Below are positions 36,335 through 48,711 of a stretch of DNA of 64,000 nt, piece after piece. The notes under the pieces are model-generated. The model saw nothing but the letters and a program-made list of their open reading frames with translations. It did no database searches and was not told the origin of the DNA. The stretch lies in contig SZWC01000103.1 of NCBI GenBank assembly GCA_023375785.1, forward strand, positions 377,592 to 441,591. The letters run 5' to 3'. The stretch is from Penium margaritaceum. Taxonomy: Eukaryota; Streptophyta; Zygnematophyceae; Desmidiales; Peniaceae. Both the position numbers and the translations under genes were made by a program. Position 1 is the stretch's first letter. Every line of letters begins with the position of its first letter.

Positions 36335-38880
36335 TCATTCAAGGAGTGATTTGACAGAGAATGTAGCCTTCCTACTTATTAGCACGTCCACGCTTGGTTC
36401 CCCGGCAGCCTGGCGTTTTGTGCCTGAGGCACGGGCATATGAAGCTTGCCCACTGGCATGAGCATCTAGCCCTCCTGCTTCATGTGGCGGTGGAGGTGGA
36501 GTTGCAGGGGTTGGATCTGAAGCAGGAGTTACAGGAGTTGCTTTTGCTCCAGCAGTTGCTTGTGGTGAAGTAGGTGCTAAAGGTGCTCCTGTAGCAGTTG
36601 AATCTGTTGCGCCGGGCGCTTCTGGTGTAGCTGTTGCTGTACCTGCTGCTGTAGCTGCTGATGTACCTGCTGCTGTAGCTGCTGCTGAAGTGCCTCCTAC
36701 ATCAGAGGCTAGATCAGCTGCTGTAGTTGCTGCACGAGTCTGGTTGCTCCTGGTCTGCCTGCTTCCAGATGCCACGGCCGGGGGCTCCTGCCGCATGCGT
36801 ACACGACGTGCATGCGGTAACATGGGAGAGTCAACCAGAACACGGATGTTGGCCTCCAGCTCAATGACGTCGTCATCTCCCTCCGCACCGATGATGTCCT
36901 CCTCCTCATCTTCACCCTCATCACTGTCACTGCCGTCCTCTTCATCCTCATTGAGCAGCTCCACCTCCCCCCCTCGTCCACAATCTCCCCATCATCTTCA
37001 CTTGCCTCTCTGTCATCTGCTTCCTCTCCTTCTGCTGCCTCTGCTGCTTGTGGAAACTGCTTTGCTGCTCGCCCGCCGCTCTTCCCATAGTGCTTTCGCA
37101 GTCTGACATTGTAGCGGACAAGAAACTCCAGCGTTGAAACGAGCAGGCGGTTCCTACGTGCAGTGTGCACCAACTCATGAGTGGAGACCACACGCTCACA
37201 TTCAGATGACGAACAAGGATGAGACAACACTTTCAGTGCGAGGTCACGCAATGTGGACATGTAATGCATGTAGTTGACGTGCCAGTCCACAGGAGTCATT
37301 CTCCTGCACTGAACCTTGGCCACAGCTGCCACAGCCTTTGCATTCTTCCCTGCAGTGACAGTTGAGACTGGTTGGACCATGACCTGACCTCTCTGGAATG
37401 CAGAAATCTCATGCAGCAAGTCATCATGCTTGTCACCAGGCACCAGCGCATCCACCACAGCCTACCATGCCTGCATGGTGGTTGAATCCTGTGATAGATC
37501 GTTGCCAAAATGCTCAGGGTGCATGCGGCGGATTGCGGCATACAATGGGCAAGACATGTCCTTTGTCCAGTGTGCATTCAGCCTGCCTAGAGCAAACTTC
37601 ACATAGGACTTGGGCACCCTGGCTGGTTTCCTGCCCTTCTTCTCACCCAGTGCCCTGAGCTCCTCTGAACAGTCAAGGAGGCCCTCGTATATCTCACCTG
37701 CAGAGCCACCACTCCTGTCCGCCACCCGCAACTCTCTCACCAGCGGCTCCAGTAGATCTTTGAGCTGACGGACCTGAACCCAAAACACCCTGCAACGGAC
37801 GAGACGCCGCACCTCCTTCTTCCTCGCCTTGAAACCTGCATCCCTTCGCATTCCCATCTACTTCCAGAGGTCCGTGTCCACCATTGTCTCCAAGTTTTCC
37901 TTTGGTCAAGCAGCCGCTCGACCATGTCGAAGGTGGAGGCAAACCTGGTGTCACAGCGTGGCACAAGGATTTTGCCGTCGGTCCTTTCACAAAGCCAGGA
38001 GCGCGGTAAGTCATTGTTGCGCACGTAAGACACCACCTTTTCACACCTGCTGATGATGGATGCCCCCCCAGTCGCATTTCCCGATGTCTTTCATGATGAG
38101 GTTGACGTTGTGCGCGCAACACCCCTGGAAGAACAGCTGTGGGTACTTCTCTTTCAGATCAGTGAAGGCCTTCTTGTTGGTGGAAGTGTTGTCACATATC
38201 ACCGAGACCATCCTCTCCACACCTACAGCCTCAACAGCAGCTTCGATCATGCTGGCCGTGTGGTCAACATCCCTGCTAAGGCCGCTGGCGTCACGTGAGA
38301 AGAGGTGGACAGATCCTTGGGCGTTGCAGGCCATCGTGTTGTAAATGGGCCTGACTTGACGGTCTGCCCATTCGTCCACGGCCACAGAGCAGCCGTAGAT
38401 ATCCCATGCCTGCTTCAAGGGAGCATCAAGCTCCTCCAGGTCCTTATCCAGTTTGGGGAGCAGGTCTTTGACGACGCGGATGCGGCCTGGGAGGCGGAAG
38501 CCACTAGAAATCCTCCCAGCAGACTTCAAGGTCTCGAGGAATACTGATTCACGGCAGAAGGACATAGGAGCTGCTTGGATGCACATCAGCTTCACCACGT
38601 TCAGCTGGCACTTATCATTGTGGCCGTGCTCGATGTGCTTGTCCATGCTGGTCTGCCGGAAAGAGGCAGCCCTCCTCACGTCGAACATGGGGACGACGTC
38701 TAAGGCTGTTGCTTGACTCTCCTGACGGGTGGACTGTCCGGGGTGAGGCCCCTCATCGTCACTGTCGGCCTCCAACATGACCCCAGCTGCTGCGGCTGAG
38801 GCCTGCGTCTGGTACTTCTCCCACAGTTTTACCCACTGCAAGGGTTTGTCCTTGGTCCCCCACTCTGCTCCAAGTCCCTT
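36335..38880 (-). pseudogene. hAT transposase (DUF659 + hAT_C), frameshifted and truncated
   Basis: The protein family cuts and pastes its element through an RNase-H-like fold with a D-D-E triad. The first part (38880-38041) starts without an initiator inside the frame and has the DUF659 signature: SVAVDEWAD (first Asp), SVICDNTS (second Asp) and CCAHNVNLIMKD. A stop at 38041 follows a G7 run at 38063-38069 (C7 on the + strand), where a one-base length change moves the frame. The middle (38036-37860) continues in another frame and shifts back near 37899. Two in-frame TAG codons follow at 37858 and 37462. The dimerisation domain (about 37275-37090) has SSECERVVSTHELVHTARRN, which contains the third catalytic residue, Glu. 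Another homopolymer shift at about 36968 leads to an acidic and then Ala/Thr/Pro-rich tail ending at 36335. The N-terminal zinc finger is missing. The homopolymer shifts could be sequencing errors; the TAG codons look like real decay. Confidence 0.88.
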
Positions 38881-38882
38881 GT

Positions 38883-40640
38883 AAGTGCATATAAGTGCGT
38901 TTAAGTGTGTGTTAGTGCGTGTAAGTGTGTGTTAGTGCGTATAAGTATGTGCAAAAGCGTGTAAGTGCGTGTAAGTATGTGTAAGTGAATGTAAGTGCGT
39001 GTAAGTGCATGTAAGTGCCTGTAAGTGCATGTAAGTGCGTGTAAGTGCATGGAAGTACGTGTGAGTACGTGTAAGTGCATGTAAGTGTATCTAAGTACGT
39101 GTAAGTGCGTGTGAGTACGTGTTAGTATGTGTAATTGCGTGTAAGTGTGTGTAAAAGCGTATAAGTGTGTGTTAGTGCATGTAAGTGTATGTTAGTGCTT
39201 GTAAGTGTATGTATGTATGTGTAAGTGTGTGTAAGTATGTGTAAGAGCATGCGAGTGCATGTATGTGTGTGTAAGTGCGTGTAAGTGTGTATAACTGCGT
39301 ATACGTGCGTGTAAGTGCGTGTAAGTGGGTGTAAGTATGTATAAGTGTGTGTAAGTGCGTGTAAGTGCGTGTAAGTGCGTGTAAGTACGTGTAAGTACGT
39401 GTAAGTACAAGTAAGTGCGTGTAAGTGCGTGAAAGTGCGTGTAAGTGTGTGTAAGCACGTGTAAGCACGTGTAAGTACGTGTAAGTGCGTGAAAGTGCTG
39501 TCAGTGTGTGTAAGTGTGTGTAGTGCGTGTAAGTGCGTGTAAGTGCGTGTAAGTGAGTTTAAGGACGTGTAAGTTTGTGTAAGTGCGTGTAAGTGTGTGT
39601 AAGTGAGTGTAAGTGCGTGTAAGTGCGTGTAAGTGTGTGTAAGTACGTGTAAGTTCGTGTAAGTGAATGTAAGTTTGTGTAAGTGTGTGTAAGTGCGTGT
39701 AAGTGTGTGTAAGTGCGTGTAAGTATGTGTAAGTGCGTGTAAGTGCGTATAAGTGCGTGTACGTGCGTGTAAGTACGTGTAAGTGCGTGTAAGTACGTGT
39801 AAGTACGTGTAAGTACAAGTAAGTGCGTGTAAGTGCGTGTAAGTGCGTGTAAGTGTGTGTAAGTGAGTGTAAGTGCGTGTAAGTGCGTGTAAGTGTGTGT
39901 AAGTACGTGTAAGTTCGTGTAAGTGAATGTAAGTTTGTGTAAGTGTGTGTAAGTGCGTTTAAGTGCATGTAAGTATGTGTAAGTGCGTGTAAGTATGTAT
40001 AAGTGCGTGTAAGTGCGTATAAGTGCGTGTACGTGCGTGTAAGTACATGTAAGTGCGTGTAAGTACGTGTAAGTACGTGTAAGTGCATGCTAGTGCTTGT
40101 AAGTGCGTGTAAGAGCATATAAGTGCATGTAAGTACGTGTAAGTGCGGTTTAAGTTCGTGTAAGTAAATGTAAGTGCATGTAAGTATGTGTAAGTTTGTA
40201 TAAGTGCGTGTAAGTACGTGTAAGTGTGTGTAAGTGTGTGTAAGTGCGTATAAGTGCGTGTAAGTATGTATAAGTGTGTGTTAGTACAATTTGAGTTCGT
40301 GTAAGTGCGTGTAAGTGCGTGTAAGTGCGTGTAAGTATGTGTAAGTGCGTGTAAGTGCGTGTAAGTATGTTTAAGTATGTGTAAGTGCGTGTAAGTGTGC
40401 GTAAGTTTGTGTAAGTGCATATAAGTACATGTAAGTGCGTGTACGTACGTGTAAGTATGTTTAAGTACGTGTAAGTGCAAGTCAGTGTATGTAAGTACGT
40501 ATAAGTGCATGTAAGCATGTGTAAGTGTGTGTAAGTTTGTGTAAGTGCGTGAAAGTGCGTGTAAGTACGTCTAAGCGCGTGTAAGTGCGTGTAAGTGCAG
40601 TTTAAGTGGGTGTAATTTGTGTAAGTTCGTATAAGTGCGT
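38883..40640. repeat. Segmental duplication, copy B (paralogue of 13205-14870)
   Basis: Decamer variants follow the order of 13214-14870, including the register-shifting units gtgctgtcagtg and gtgtagtgcg and the marker cagtttaagtgggtgtaatt. A 250-bp direct duplication (39591 and 39841) is private to this copy. The left edge coincides with the hAT boundary. Confidence 0.8.
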
Positions 40641-42099
40641 GTAAGTGTGTATAAGTGCGTGTAAGTGTGTGTAGGTGCGTGTAAGTACGTGTACGTTTGT
40701 GTAAGTGCGTATAACTGTGTGTAATTGCGTGTAAGTGTGTGTAAGTGCGTGTAAGTGCGGTTTAAGTTCGTATAAGTGCGTGTAAGTGCATGTAAGTGTG
40801 TGTAAGTGCGTGTAAGTGTGTGTAAGTGCGTATAAGTGCATGTAAGTGCGTGTCAGTGTGTGTAAGTGCGTTTAAGTATGTGTAAGTACGTGTAGGTACG
40901 TGTGATTTCGTGTAAGTACGTGTAAGTACGTGTTAGTGCGTGTAAATGCATGTACGTACGTGTAAGTGTGTGTAAGTGCGTGTAAGTGTGTGTAAGTGTA
41001 TGCAAGTGCGTGTAAGTACGTCTAAGTACGTGTTAGTTCATGCAAATGCATGCAAGTACGTGTAAGTTTGTGTAAGATTGTGTTTGTGTGTGTAAGTGCG
41101 TGTAAGTGCGTGTTAGTGCATGTAAGAGCGTATAAGTGCGTGTAAGTGCGTGGAAGTGCGTATAAGTGCTTGTTAGTGCGTGTAAGTGTGTGTAAATACG
41201 TGTAAGTGCGTGTAGGTGTTAGTAATTTTTTTTAAGTGCGTATAAGTGCGTGTTATTGCGTATAAGTACGTGTAAGTGCGTATATGTGCGTGTACGTGCG
41301 TGTAAGTGTGTATAAGTGCGTGTACGTGCGTATAAGTGCGTCTAAGTGTGTGTAAGTTTGTGCAAGTACGTGTAAGTGCGTGTAAGTTCGTGTAAGTGTG
41401 TGTAAGTATTTGTAAGTACGTGTAAGTGCGTGTAAGTGCGTGTAGGTGCGTATAAGTGCGTGTAAGTGCAGTTTAAGTTTGTGTAAGTGCTTGTAAGTAC
41501 GTGTAAGTTTGTGTAAGTGCGTGTAAGTGCGTGTAAGTGCATGTAAGTACGTATAAGTACATGTAAGTACGTGTGAGTGCAAGTAAATGGGTGTAACAAT
41601 GTGTAAGTGCATGTAAGCACGAGTAAGTTTGTGTAAGTACGTGTAAGTGCGTGTTAGTGGGTACAAGTGCGTGTAAGTGCAAGTAAGTACGTGTAAGTAT
41701 GTATAAGTGCGTGTAAGTGCATGTAAGTGCGTGTAAGTGTGTGTAAGTACATGTAAGTGCGTGTAAGTGCGTGTAAGTGCGTGTAAGTACGTGTACGTTT
41801 GTGTAAGTGCGTGTAACTGTGTGTAAGTGCGTATAAGTGTGTGTAAGTGCGTGTAAGTGCGTGTAAGTGTGTGTAAGTACGTGTAAGTGCGTGTAAGTGC
41901 GTGTAAGTACGTGTACGTTTGTGTAAGGGCGTGTAACTGTGTGTAAGTGCGTATAAGTGTGTGTAAGTGCGTGTAAGTGCGGTTTAAGTTCGTGTAAGTG
42001 CGTATAAGTACATGTAAGTGCGTGTAAGTGTGTGTAAGTGCTTATAAGTGCGTGTAAGTGCGTATCAGTATGTGTAAGTACGTGTAAGTGCGTGTAAGT

Positions 42100-45000
42100 G
42101 CGTGTAGGTGCGTGTAATTTCGTGTAAGTGTGTGTAAGTGCGTGTTAATACGTGTAAGTGCATGTACATACGTGTGAGTGCGTGTAAGTACGTGTACGTG
42201 TGTGTAAGTACGTGTAAGTGCGTATAAGTGTGTCTAAGTGCGTGTAAGTTTGTGCAAGTGTGTGTAAGTGCCTGTAAGTTCATGTAAGTGTGTATAAGTG
42301 TGTGTAAGTGCGTGTAAGTGCGTGTTAGTGCATGTAAGTGCGTGTAAGTATGTGTAAGTTCGTGTAAGTGTGTGTTAGTGCGTGTATGTTTGTGTAAGTA
42401 CGTGTAAGTACGTGTAAGTGCGTGTAAGTGCATATAAGTGCGTGTAAGTTTGCGTAAGTGTGTGTAAGTGCGTGTAAGTGCGTGAAAGTGTGTGTAAATG
42501 CATGTAAGTGTGTGTAAATGCGTGTAAGTGCGTGTAAGTGCGTGTAAGTGTATGTAAGTGCTCGTAAGTGCGTGTAAGTTAGTGTGAGTGCGTGTAAGTG
42601 CGTGTAAGTTTGTGTAAGTGCGTGTAAGTGCGTGTAAGTGCGTGTAAGTGCTTATAAATGTGTGTAAGATTGTGTAAGTGCGTGTAAGTGTGTGTAAGTG
42701 CTTGTAAGTGTGTGTAAGTGCGTATAAGTACCTGTAAGTGCGTGTAAGTACATGTAAGTGCGTGTAAGTGTATAAGTGCGTGTAAGTGCGTGTTTGTGCG
42801 TGTAAGTACGTGTAAGTGTGGGTAAGTGCCTATACATTTGTGTAAGTACGTGTAAGCATGTGTAAGTGCGAGTTCGTACGTGTAAGTGCGTGTAAGTGTG
42901 TGTAAGTGTGCGTAAGTGCGTGTAAGTGCGTGTATGTGTGTGTAAGTGTGTGTAAGTGCGTGTAAGTGCGTGTAAGTGTGTGTAAGTGTGCGTAAGTGCG
43001 TGTAAGTGCGTGTATGTGTGTGTAAGTGTGTGTAAGTGTATGTAAGTGCATGTAAGTACGTGTAAGTGCGTGAAAGTGTATGTAAGTGCGTGTAAGTACG
43101 TGTAAGTACGTATAAATGCGTGTAAGTTTGTGTTTGTGTATGTGCGTGAAAGGGTGTGTAAGTGTATGTAAGTATGTGTAAGTGCGTACAAGTGCGTGTC
43201 AATGCGTGTAAGTGCGTGTAAGTGCGTGTATATATGTAAAAGAACGTATAAGTGCGTATAAGTGTGTGTAAGTGTGTGTAAGTGCGTGTAAGTACGTGTA
43301 AGTGTGTATAAGTGCGTGTACTTGCGTGTAAGTGTGTGTAAGTGTGTGTAAGTGCGTGTATGTTCGCGTAAGTGCGTGTAAGTGCGTGTAAGTGTATGTA
43401 AGTATGTAAGTGCGTGTAAGTGCGTATTAGTGCGTGTAAGTATGTGTAAGTGCGTGCAAGTTTGTATAAGTGCATGTAAGTTCGTGTAAGTGCGTGTAGG
43501 CATGTATAAGTGGGACTTCGTGCGTGGAAGTGCGTGTAAGTACGTGTAAGTGCATGTAAGTGCGTATAAGTTCATGTAAGTGCGTGTAAGTACATATAAG
43601 TGCATATAAGTGCGTGTAAGTGCGTGTAAGTACGTGTAAGTACGTGTAAGTGTGTGTAAGTATGTGCTAGTGCGTGTAAGTGCATGTAAGTCCGTGTAAG
43701 TGCGTGTAAGTATGTGTAAGTGCGTATAAGTGTGTATCAGTGCGTGATAGTACGTGTAAGTGTGTGTAAGTACGTGTAATTATGTGTAAGTGCGTGTAAG
43801 TACGTGTAAGTACATGTAAGTGCGTGTAAGTGCGTGCTCGTGTAAGTGTGTGTAAGTGCGTGTAAGTACGTGTACATTTGTATAAGTGTGTGTAAGTGTG
43901 TGTAAGTGTGTTTAAGTATGTGTTAGTGCGTATAAGTACGTGTAAGTGCGTGTAAGTGTGTGTAAGTGTGTGTAAGTGTGTTTAAGTATGTGTTAGTGCG
44001 TATAAGTACGTGTAAGTGCGTGTAAGTGCGTGTAAGTGTGTGTAAGTACATGTAAGTTTGTAAAAGTGCGTGTAAGTTCATGTAAGTGTGTGTAAGTGCG
44101 TGTAAGTACGTATAAGTGTGTGTCAGTGTGTGCAAGAGTGTGTAAGTGTGTGTAAGTGCGTGTAATTACAAGTAAGTCCGTGTAAGTACGTCTAAGTGTG
44201 AGTACATGTGTGTAAGTGCGTGTAAGTGTGTGTAAGTGCGTGTAATTACAAGTAAGTCCGTGTAAGTACGTCTAAGTGTGAGTACATGTGTGTAAGTGCG
44301 TGAAAGTGAGTATAAGTGCGTGGAAGTGCGTGTAAGTGTGTAAAAGTGCGTGTAAGTATGTGTAAGTTCGTGTAAGTGCGTGTAAGTATGTGTAAGTGCG
44401 TCTAAGTGTGTGTAATTGTGTGTAAGTGAGTATAACTGTAGTTTAAGTTCGAATAAGTGCGTGTAAGTGCGTATACGTACGTGTAAGTGTGTGTAAGTGT
44501 GTGCAAGTGCATGCAAGTGTGTGTAAGTACGTGTAGGTGTGTGTAACTTTGTGTAAGTGCGTGTAAGTACGTGTAAGTACATGTTATTGCGTATACGTGC
44601 ATGTAAGTGTGTGCAAGTGCATGCAAGTATGTCCAATTGCGTGTAAGTACGTGTAAGTGCGTGTAAGTGTGTGTAAGTGCGTGTAAGTGTGTGTAAGTAC
44701 TCGTAAGCGTGTATAAGTGCATGTAAGTGTGTGTAAGTGCGTGTAAGTGTGTGTAAGTGCGTGTAAGTGTGTGTAAGTACTCGTAAGCGTGTATAAGTGC
44801 ATGTAAGTGTGTGTAAGTGCGTGTAAGTTCGTGTAAGTATGTGTGAGTGCGTGTAAATGCGTGTATGTACACGTAAGTGCATGTAAGTGCGTGTAAGTGC
44901 GTGTAAGTACGTCTAAGTGTGTGTAAATGAGTGTATGTGCGTGTAAGTGCATTTAAGTGCATGTAGGTGTGTGTAAGTGCGTGTAAGTTTGTGTAGGTGG

Positions 45001-45126
45001 GTGTAAGTACGTGTAAGTGCGTGTAAGTATGTGTAAGTGCGTATAAGTGCGTGTAAGTGTGTGTCAGTGCGTGTAAGTACGTGTAAGTTGATGAAAGTTT
45101 GTTTAAGAGCGTGTTAATGTTTATAA
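42100..45126. repeat. Segmental duplication, copy A (paralogue at 52200-55230)
   Basis: Shared landmarks include tgtgtaagattgtgtaag (42661 and 52897), gcgagttcgtacg (42867 and 53103) and ttgatgaaagtttgtttaag (45089 and 55194). The offset drifts from 10236 to 10106 bp. Here the array continues past 45126, whereas the paralogue is broken at 55231 by retrotransposon sequence, so this copy shows the uninterrupted state. Confidence 0.78.
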
Positions 45127-48100
45127 GTGCGTGTACGTGAGTGTAAGTGCGTGTAAATGCGTGTAAGTTTGTGTAAGTGCGTGTAAGTGCGTGCAAGTGT
45201 GTGTAAGTGTGTGTAAGTGCGTGTAAGTACGTGTAAGTGTGTGTAAGTGCGTGCAAGTGCATGTAAGTGTGTGTAAGTGCGTGTAAGTACGTGTAAGTGC
45301 GTGTAAGTGCGTGTAAATGTGTGTAAGTGCGTGTAAGTACGTGTAAGTGTGTGTAAGTGCGTGCAAGTGCATGTAAGTGTGTGTAAGTGCGTGTAAGTAC
45401 GTGTAAGTGCGTGTAAGTGCGTGTAAATGTGTGTAAGTGTGTGTAAGTGCGTGTAAGTGCGTGTAAGTTCGTGTAAGTGTGTGTAAGTGCATGAAAGTGC
45501 GTGTAAGTGCGTGTAAGTGTGTGTAAGTGTATGTAAGTGCATGTAGGTGCTTGTCAGTATGTGTAAGTACGTGTAAGTGTGTGTACGTTTGTGTAAGTAC
45601 GTGTTGGTGCGTGTAAGTACGTGTAAGTATGTGTAAGTGTGTATAATTGCGTGTCAGTGCGTGTAAGTGCGTGTAAGTGCGTGTATGTACATATAAGTGC
45701 GTGTAAGTGCGTGTAAGTATGTGTAAGTACGTGTAAGTGTGTGTACGTTTGTGTAAGTACGTGTTGGTGCGTGTAAGTACGTGTAAGTATGTGTAAGTGT
45801 GTATAATTGCGTGTCAGTGCGTGTAAGTGCGTGTAAGTGCGTGTATGTACATATAAGTGCGTGTAAGTGCGTGTAAGTATGTGTAAGTACATGTAAGTGC
45901 GTGTCAGTGCGTGTAAGTGTGTGTAAGTACATGTAAGTGCGTATAAGTGTGTGTAAGTGCGTGTAAGTTCGTGTAAGTGTGTGTAAGTGGGTGTAAGTGT
46001 GTGTAAGTATGTGTAAGTGCGTGTAAGTGCATGTAAGTACGTGTAAGTGCGTGTAAGTGTGTGTAAGTGTGTGTAAGTTTTTGTAAGTGTGTGTAAGTTG
46101 GTGTAAGTGCGTGTAAGTGCGCGTAAGTGTGTGTAACTGCATGTAAATGCGTGTAAGTGCGTGTAATTGCGTATAAGTATGTGTAAGTGCATGTAAGTAT
46201 GTGTAAGTGCATATAAGTACATGTAAGTGCATGTAAGTGTGTGTAAGTGTGTGTAAGTGTGTGTAAGTGCGTGTAAGTTTGTGTAACTTTGTGTAAGTAC
46301 GTGTAAGTGCGTCTAAGTATGTCTAAGTGTGTGTAAGTGCATGTAAGTGCGTGTAAGTACGTGTAAGTGCATGTAAGTACGTGTAAGTGTGCATAAGTGC
46401 ATGTAAGTATGGTTTATGTGGGTGTAATTTTGTGTAAGTTTGTGTAAATGCGTGTAAGTGTGTGTAAGTGCGTGTAAGTGCGTGTAAGTGTGTGTAGGTG
46501 CGTGTAAGTGCGTGTAAGTGCGTGTAAGTGTGTGTAAGTATGTGTAAGTACGTGTAGGTGCGTGCAAGTGCGTATAAGTGTGTATAAGTGCGTGAAAGTG
46601 CGTGTAAGTGCGTGTAAGTGCGTGTAGGTGCGTGCAAGTGCGTATAAGTGTGTATAAGTGCGTGAAAGTGCGTGTAAGTGCGTCTAAGTACGTGTACGTG
46701 TGTGGAAGTGTATGTAAGTATATGTAAGTGCGTGTAAGTGCGTGTAAGTACGTGTAAGTGCGTATAAGTACGGTTTAAGTGGATGTAAGTTTGTATAAGT
46801 TCGTTTAAGTGCGTGTAAGTGTGTATGAGAGCGTGTATGTGTAAGTGCGTGTAAGTGCGTGTAGGTATGTGTAAGTGCGTATAGGTACGTGTTAGTGCGT
46901 GTAAGTGTGTGTAAGTGCCTGTAAGTGTGTGCAAGTGTGTGTAAGTACGTGTAAGTGCGTGTAAGTGCGTGAAAGTGTGTGTAAGTGCGTATAAGTACGT
47001 ATAAGTGCGTGTAAGTGCATGTAAATTTATGTAAGTTTGTGTAAGTACGTGTAAGTGTGTGTACGTGCGTGTAAGTGCATGGAAGTGCATACAAGTGCGT
47101 GTAAGTGCGTGTAAGTGTGTGTAGGTGCGTGTAAGTACGTGTCAGTGCGTGTAAGTACGTGTAAGTATATGCAAGTGCTTGTAAGTATGTGTAAGTGCGT
47201 GTAAGTATGTGTAAGTGCGTATACATGCGTGAAAGTACATGCAAGTGCATGTAAGTTCATATAAGTACGTGTAAGTTTGTGTAAGTGCGTTGAAGTGCAT
47301 GTAAGTACGTGTAAGTACGTGTAAGTGTGTGTAAGTGAATGTAAGTACAAGTAAGTGTGTATAAGTACGTGTATGTGCGTGTAAGTGCCTGTAAGTGTGT
47401 GTAAGTGCGTGTAAGTGCGGTTTAAGTGGGTCTAATTTCGTATAAGTTCGTGTAAATATGTGTATGTCAGTTTAAGTTTGTGTAAGTGCGTGTAAGTGCG
47501 TGTAAGTACGTGTAAGTGTGTGTAAGTATGTGTAAGTGCTTGTAAGCGCGTGTAAGTACGTGTAAGTGCGTGGAAGTGCGCGTAAGCTTGTGTAAGTGTG
47601 TGTAAATGCGTGTAAGTATGTGTAAGTGCATGTAAGTACGTGTAAGTACGTGTTAGTGTGTGTATGTACGTATAAGTATATGTAAGTGCATGTATGTGCA
47701 AATAAGTGTGTGTAATTGCATGTAAGTGCGTATAAGTGTGTGTAAGTATGTCTAAGTGCGTGTAAGTGCGTGTAAGTGCGTGTAACGACATGTACGTTTA
47801 TGTAAGTGCGTGTAAGTGGGTATAAGTGCGTCTAAGTGCGTATAAGTGTGGGTAAATGAGTGTAAGTGCAGTATAAGTTCGTGTTAGTGTGTGTAGGTGT
47901 GTGTATGTGCGTGTACGTGCATGAAAGTGCGTGTACGTGCGTGTAAGTAGGTGTAAGTGCATGTAAGTGTGTGCAAGTGCGTGTAAGTGCATGTAGGTGC
48001 GTGTAAAAGTGTGTAAGTACGCATAAGTTCGTGTAGGTGCGTATAAGTATGTATAAGTGCGTGTAAGTATGTGTAAGTGTGTGTAAGTGCGTATAAGTCA

Positions 48101-48711
48101 TGTAAGTAAGTGTAAGTGCGTGGAAGTATGTGGAAGTACGTGTTAGTGCTTATAAGTACGTGTAAGTTTGTGTAAATGAATGTTAGTTCATGTAAGTGCA
48201 TATCAGTACGTGTAAGAGCGTGTAAATGCGTGTAAGTGCGTATAAGTGTGTGTAAGTGCGTGTACGTTTGTGTAAGTATGTGTAAGTTTGTATAAGTACG
48301 TGTAAGTATGTGTAAGTACGAGTTCGTGTGTGTAAGTGTGTGTAAGTGCGTATAAGTGCATGTATGTATGTATAAGTATGTGTAAGTTCCTGTATGTGCG
48401 TGTAAGTGTGTGTAAGTACATGTAAGTGCGTGCAAGTGCGTGTAAGTACGTGTAAGTATGTGAAAGTGCATGTAAGTACGTGTAAGTGCGTTTAAGTGTG
48501 TGTAAGTGCGTGTAAGTGCATGTAAGTGCATGTTAGTGCGTGTATGTGCATGTAAGTGCGTGTACGTGCGTGTATGTACGTGTAATTTTGTGAAAGTACG
48601 TATAAGTACGTGTTATAGCGTGTAAGTGTGTCTAAGTGCGTATACGTGCATGTACGTGAATGTAAGTGTGTGTAAGTGTGTGTACGTGCGTCTAAGTGCG
48701 TCAGAGTTTGT

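Larger units (their letters stand above)
35832..38880 (-). mobile_element. hAT-superfamily DNA transposon, 5'-truncated
   Basis: A 3.05-kb island of ordinary complexity splits the decamer array. On the minus strand it reads a hAT-type transposase in broken pieces, DUF659 core first and hAT C-terminal dimerisation domain last. The element's own 3' end is at 35832, where sequence starting CAATGTTGACC abuts the array. This is like a hAT terminal inverted repeat, and three ACAACGTTGT palindromes follow it. The other end is missing: at 38880 the transposase frame runs straight into decamers, so the N-terminal zinc-finger region, the 5' terminus and any 8-bp target duplication are gone. It cannot be autonomous. 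Confidence 0.88.

Noticed and set aside
36690-38716. Plus-strand reading frames across the hAT element
   Set aside because: They are shadows of the minus-strand transposase, with low-complexity Ser/Pro content and no recognisable domain.
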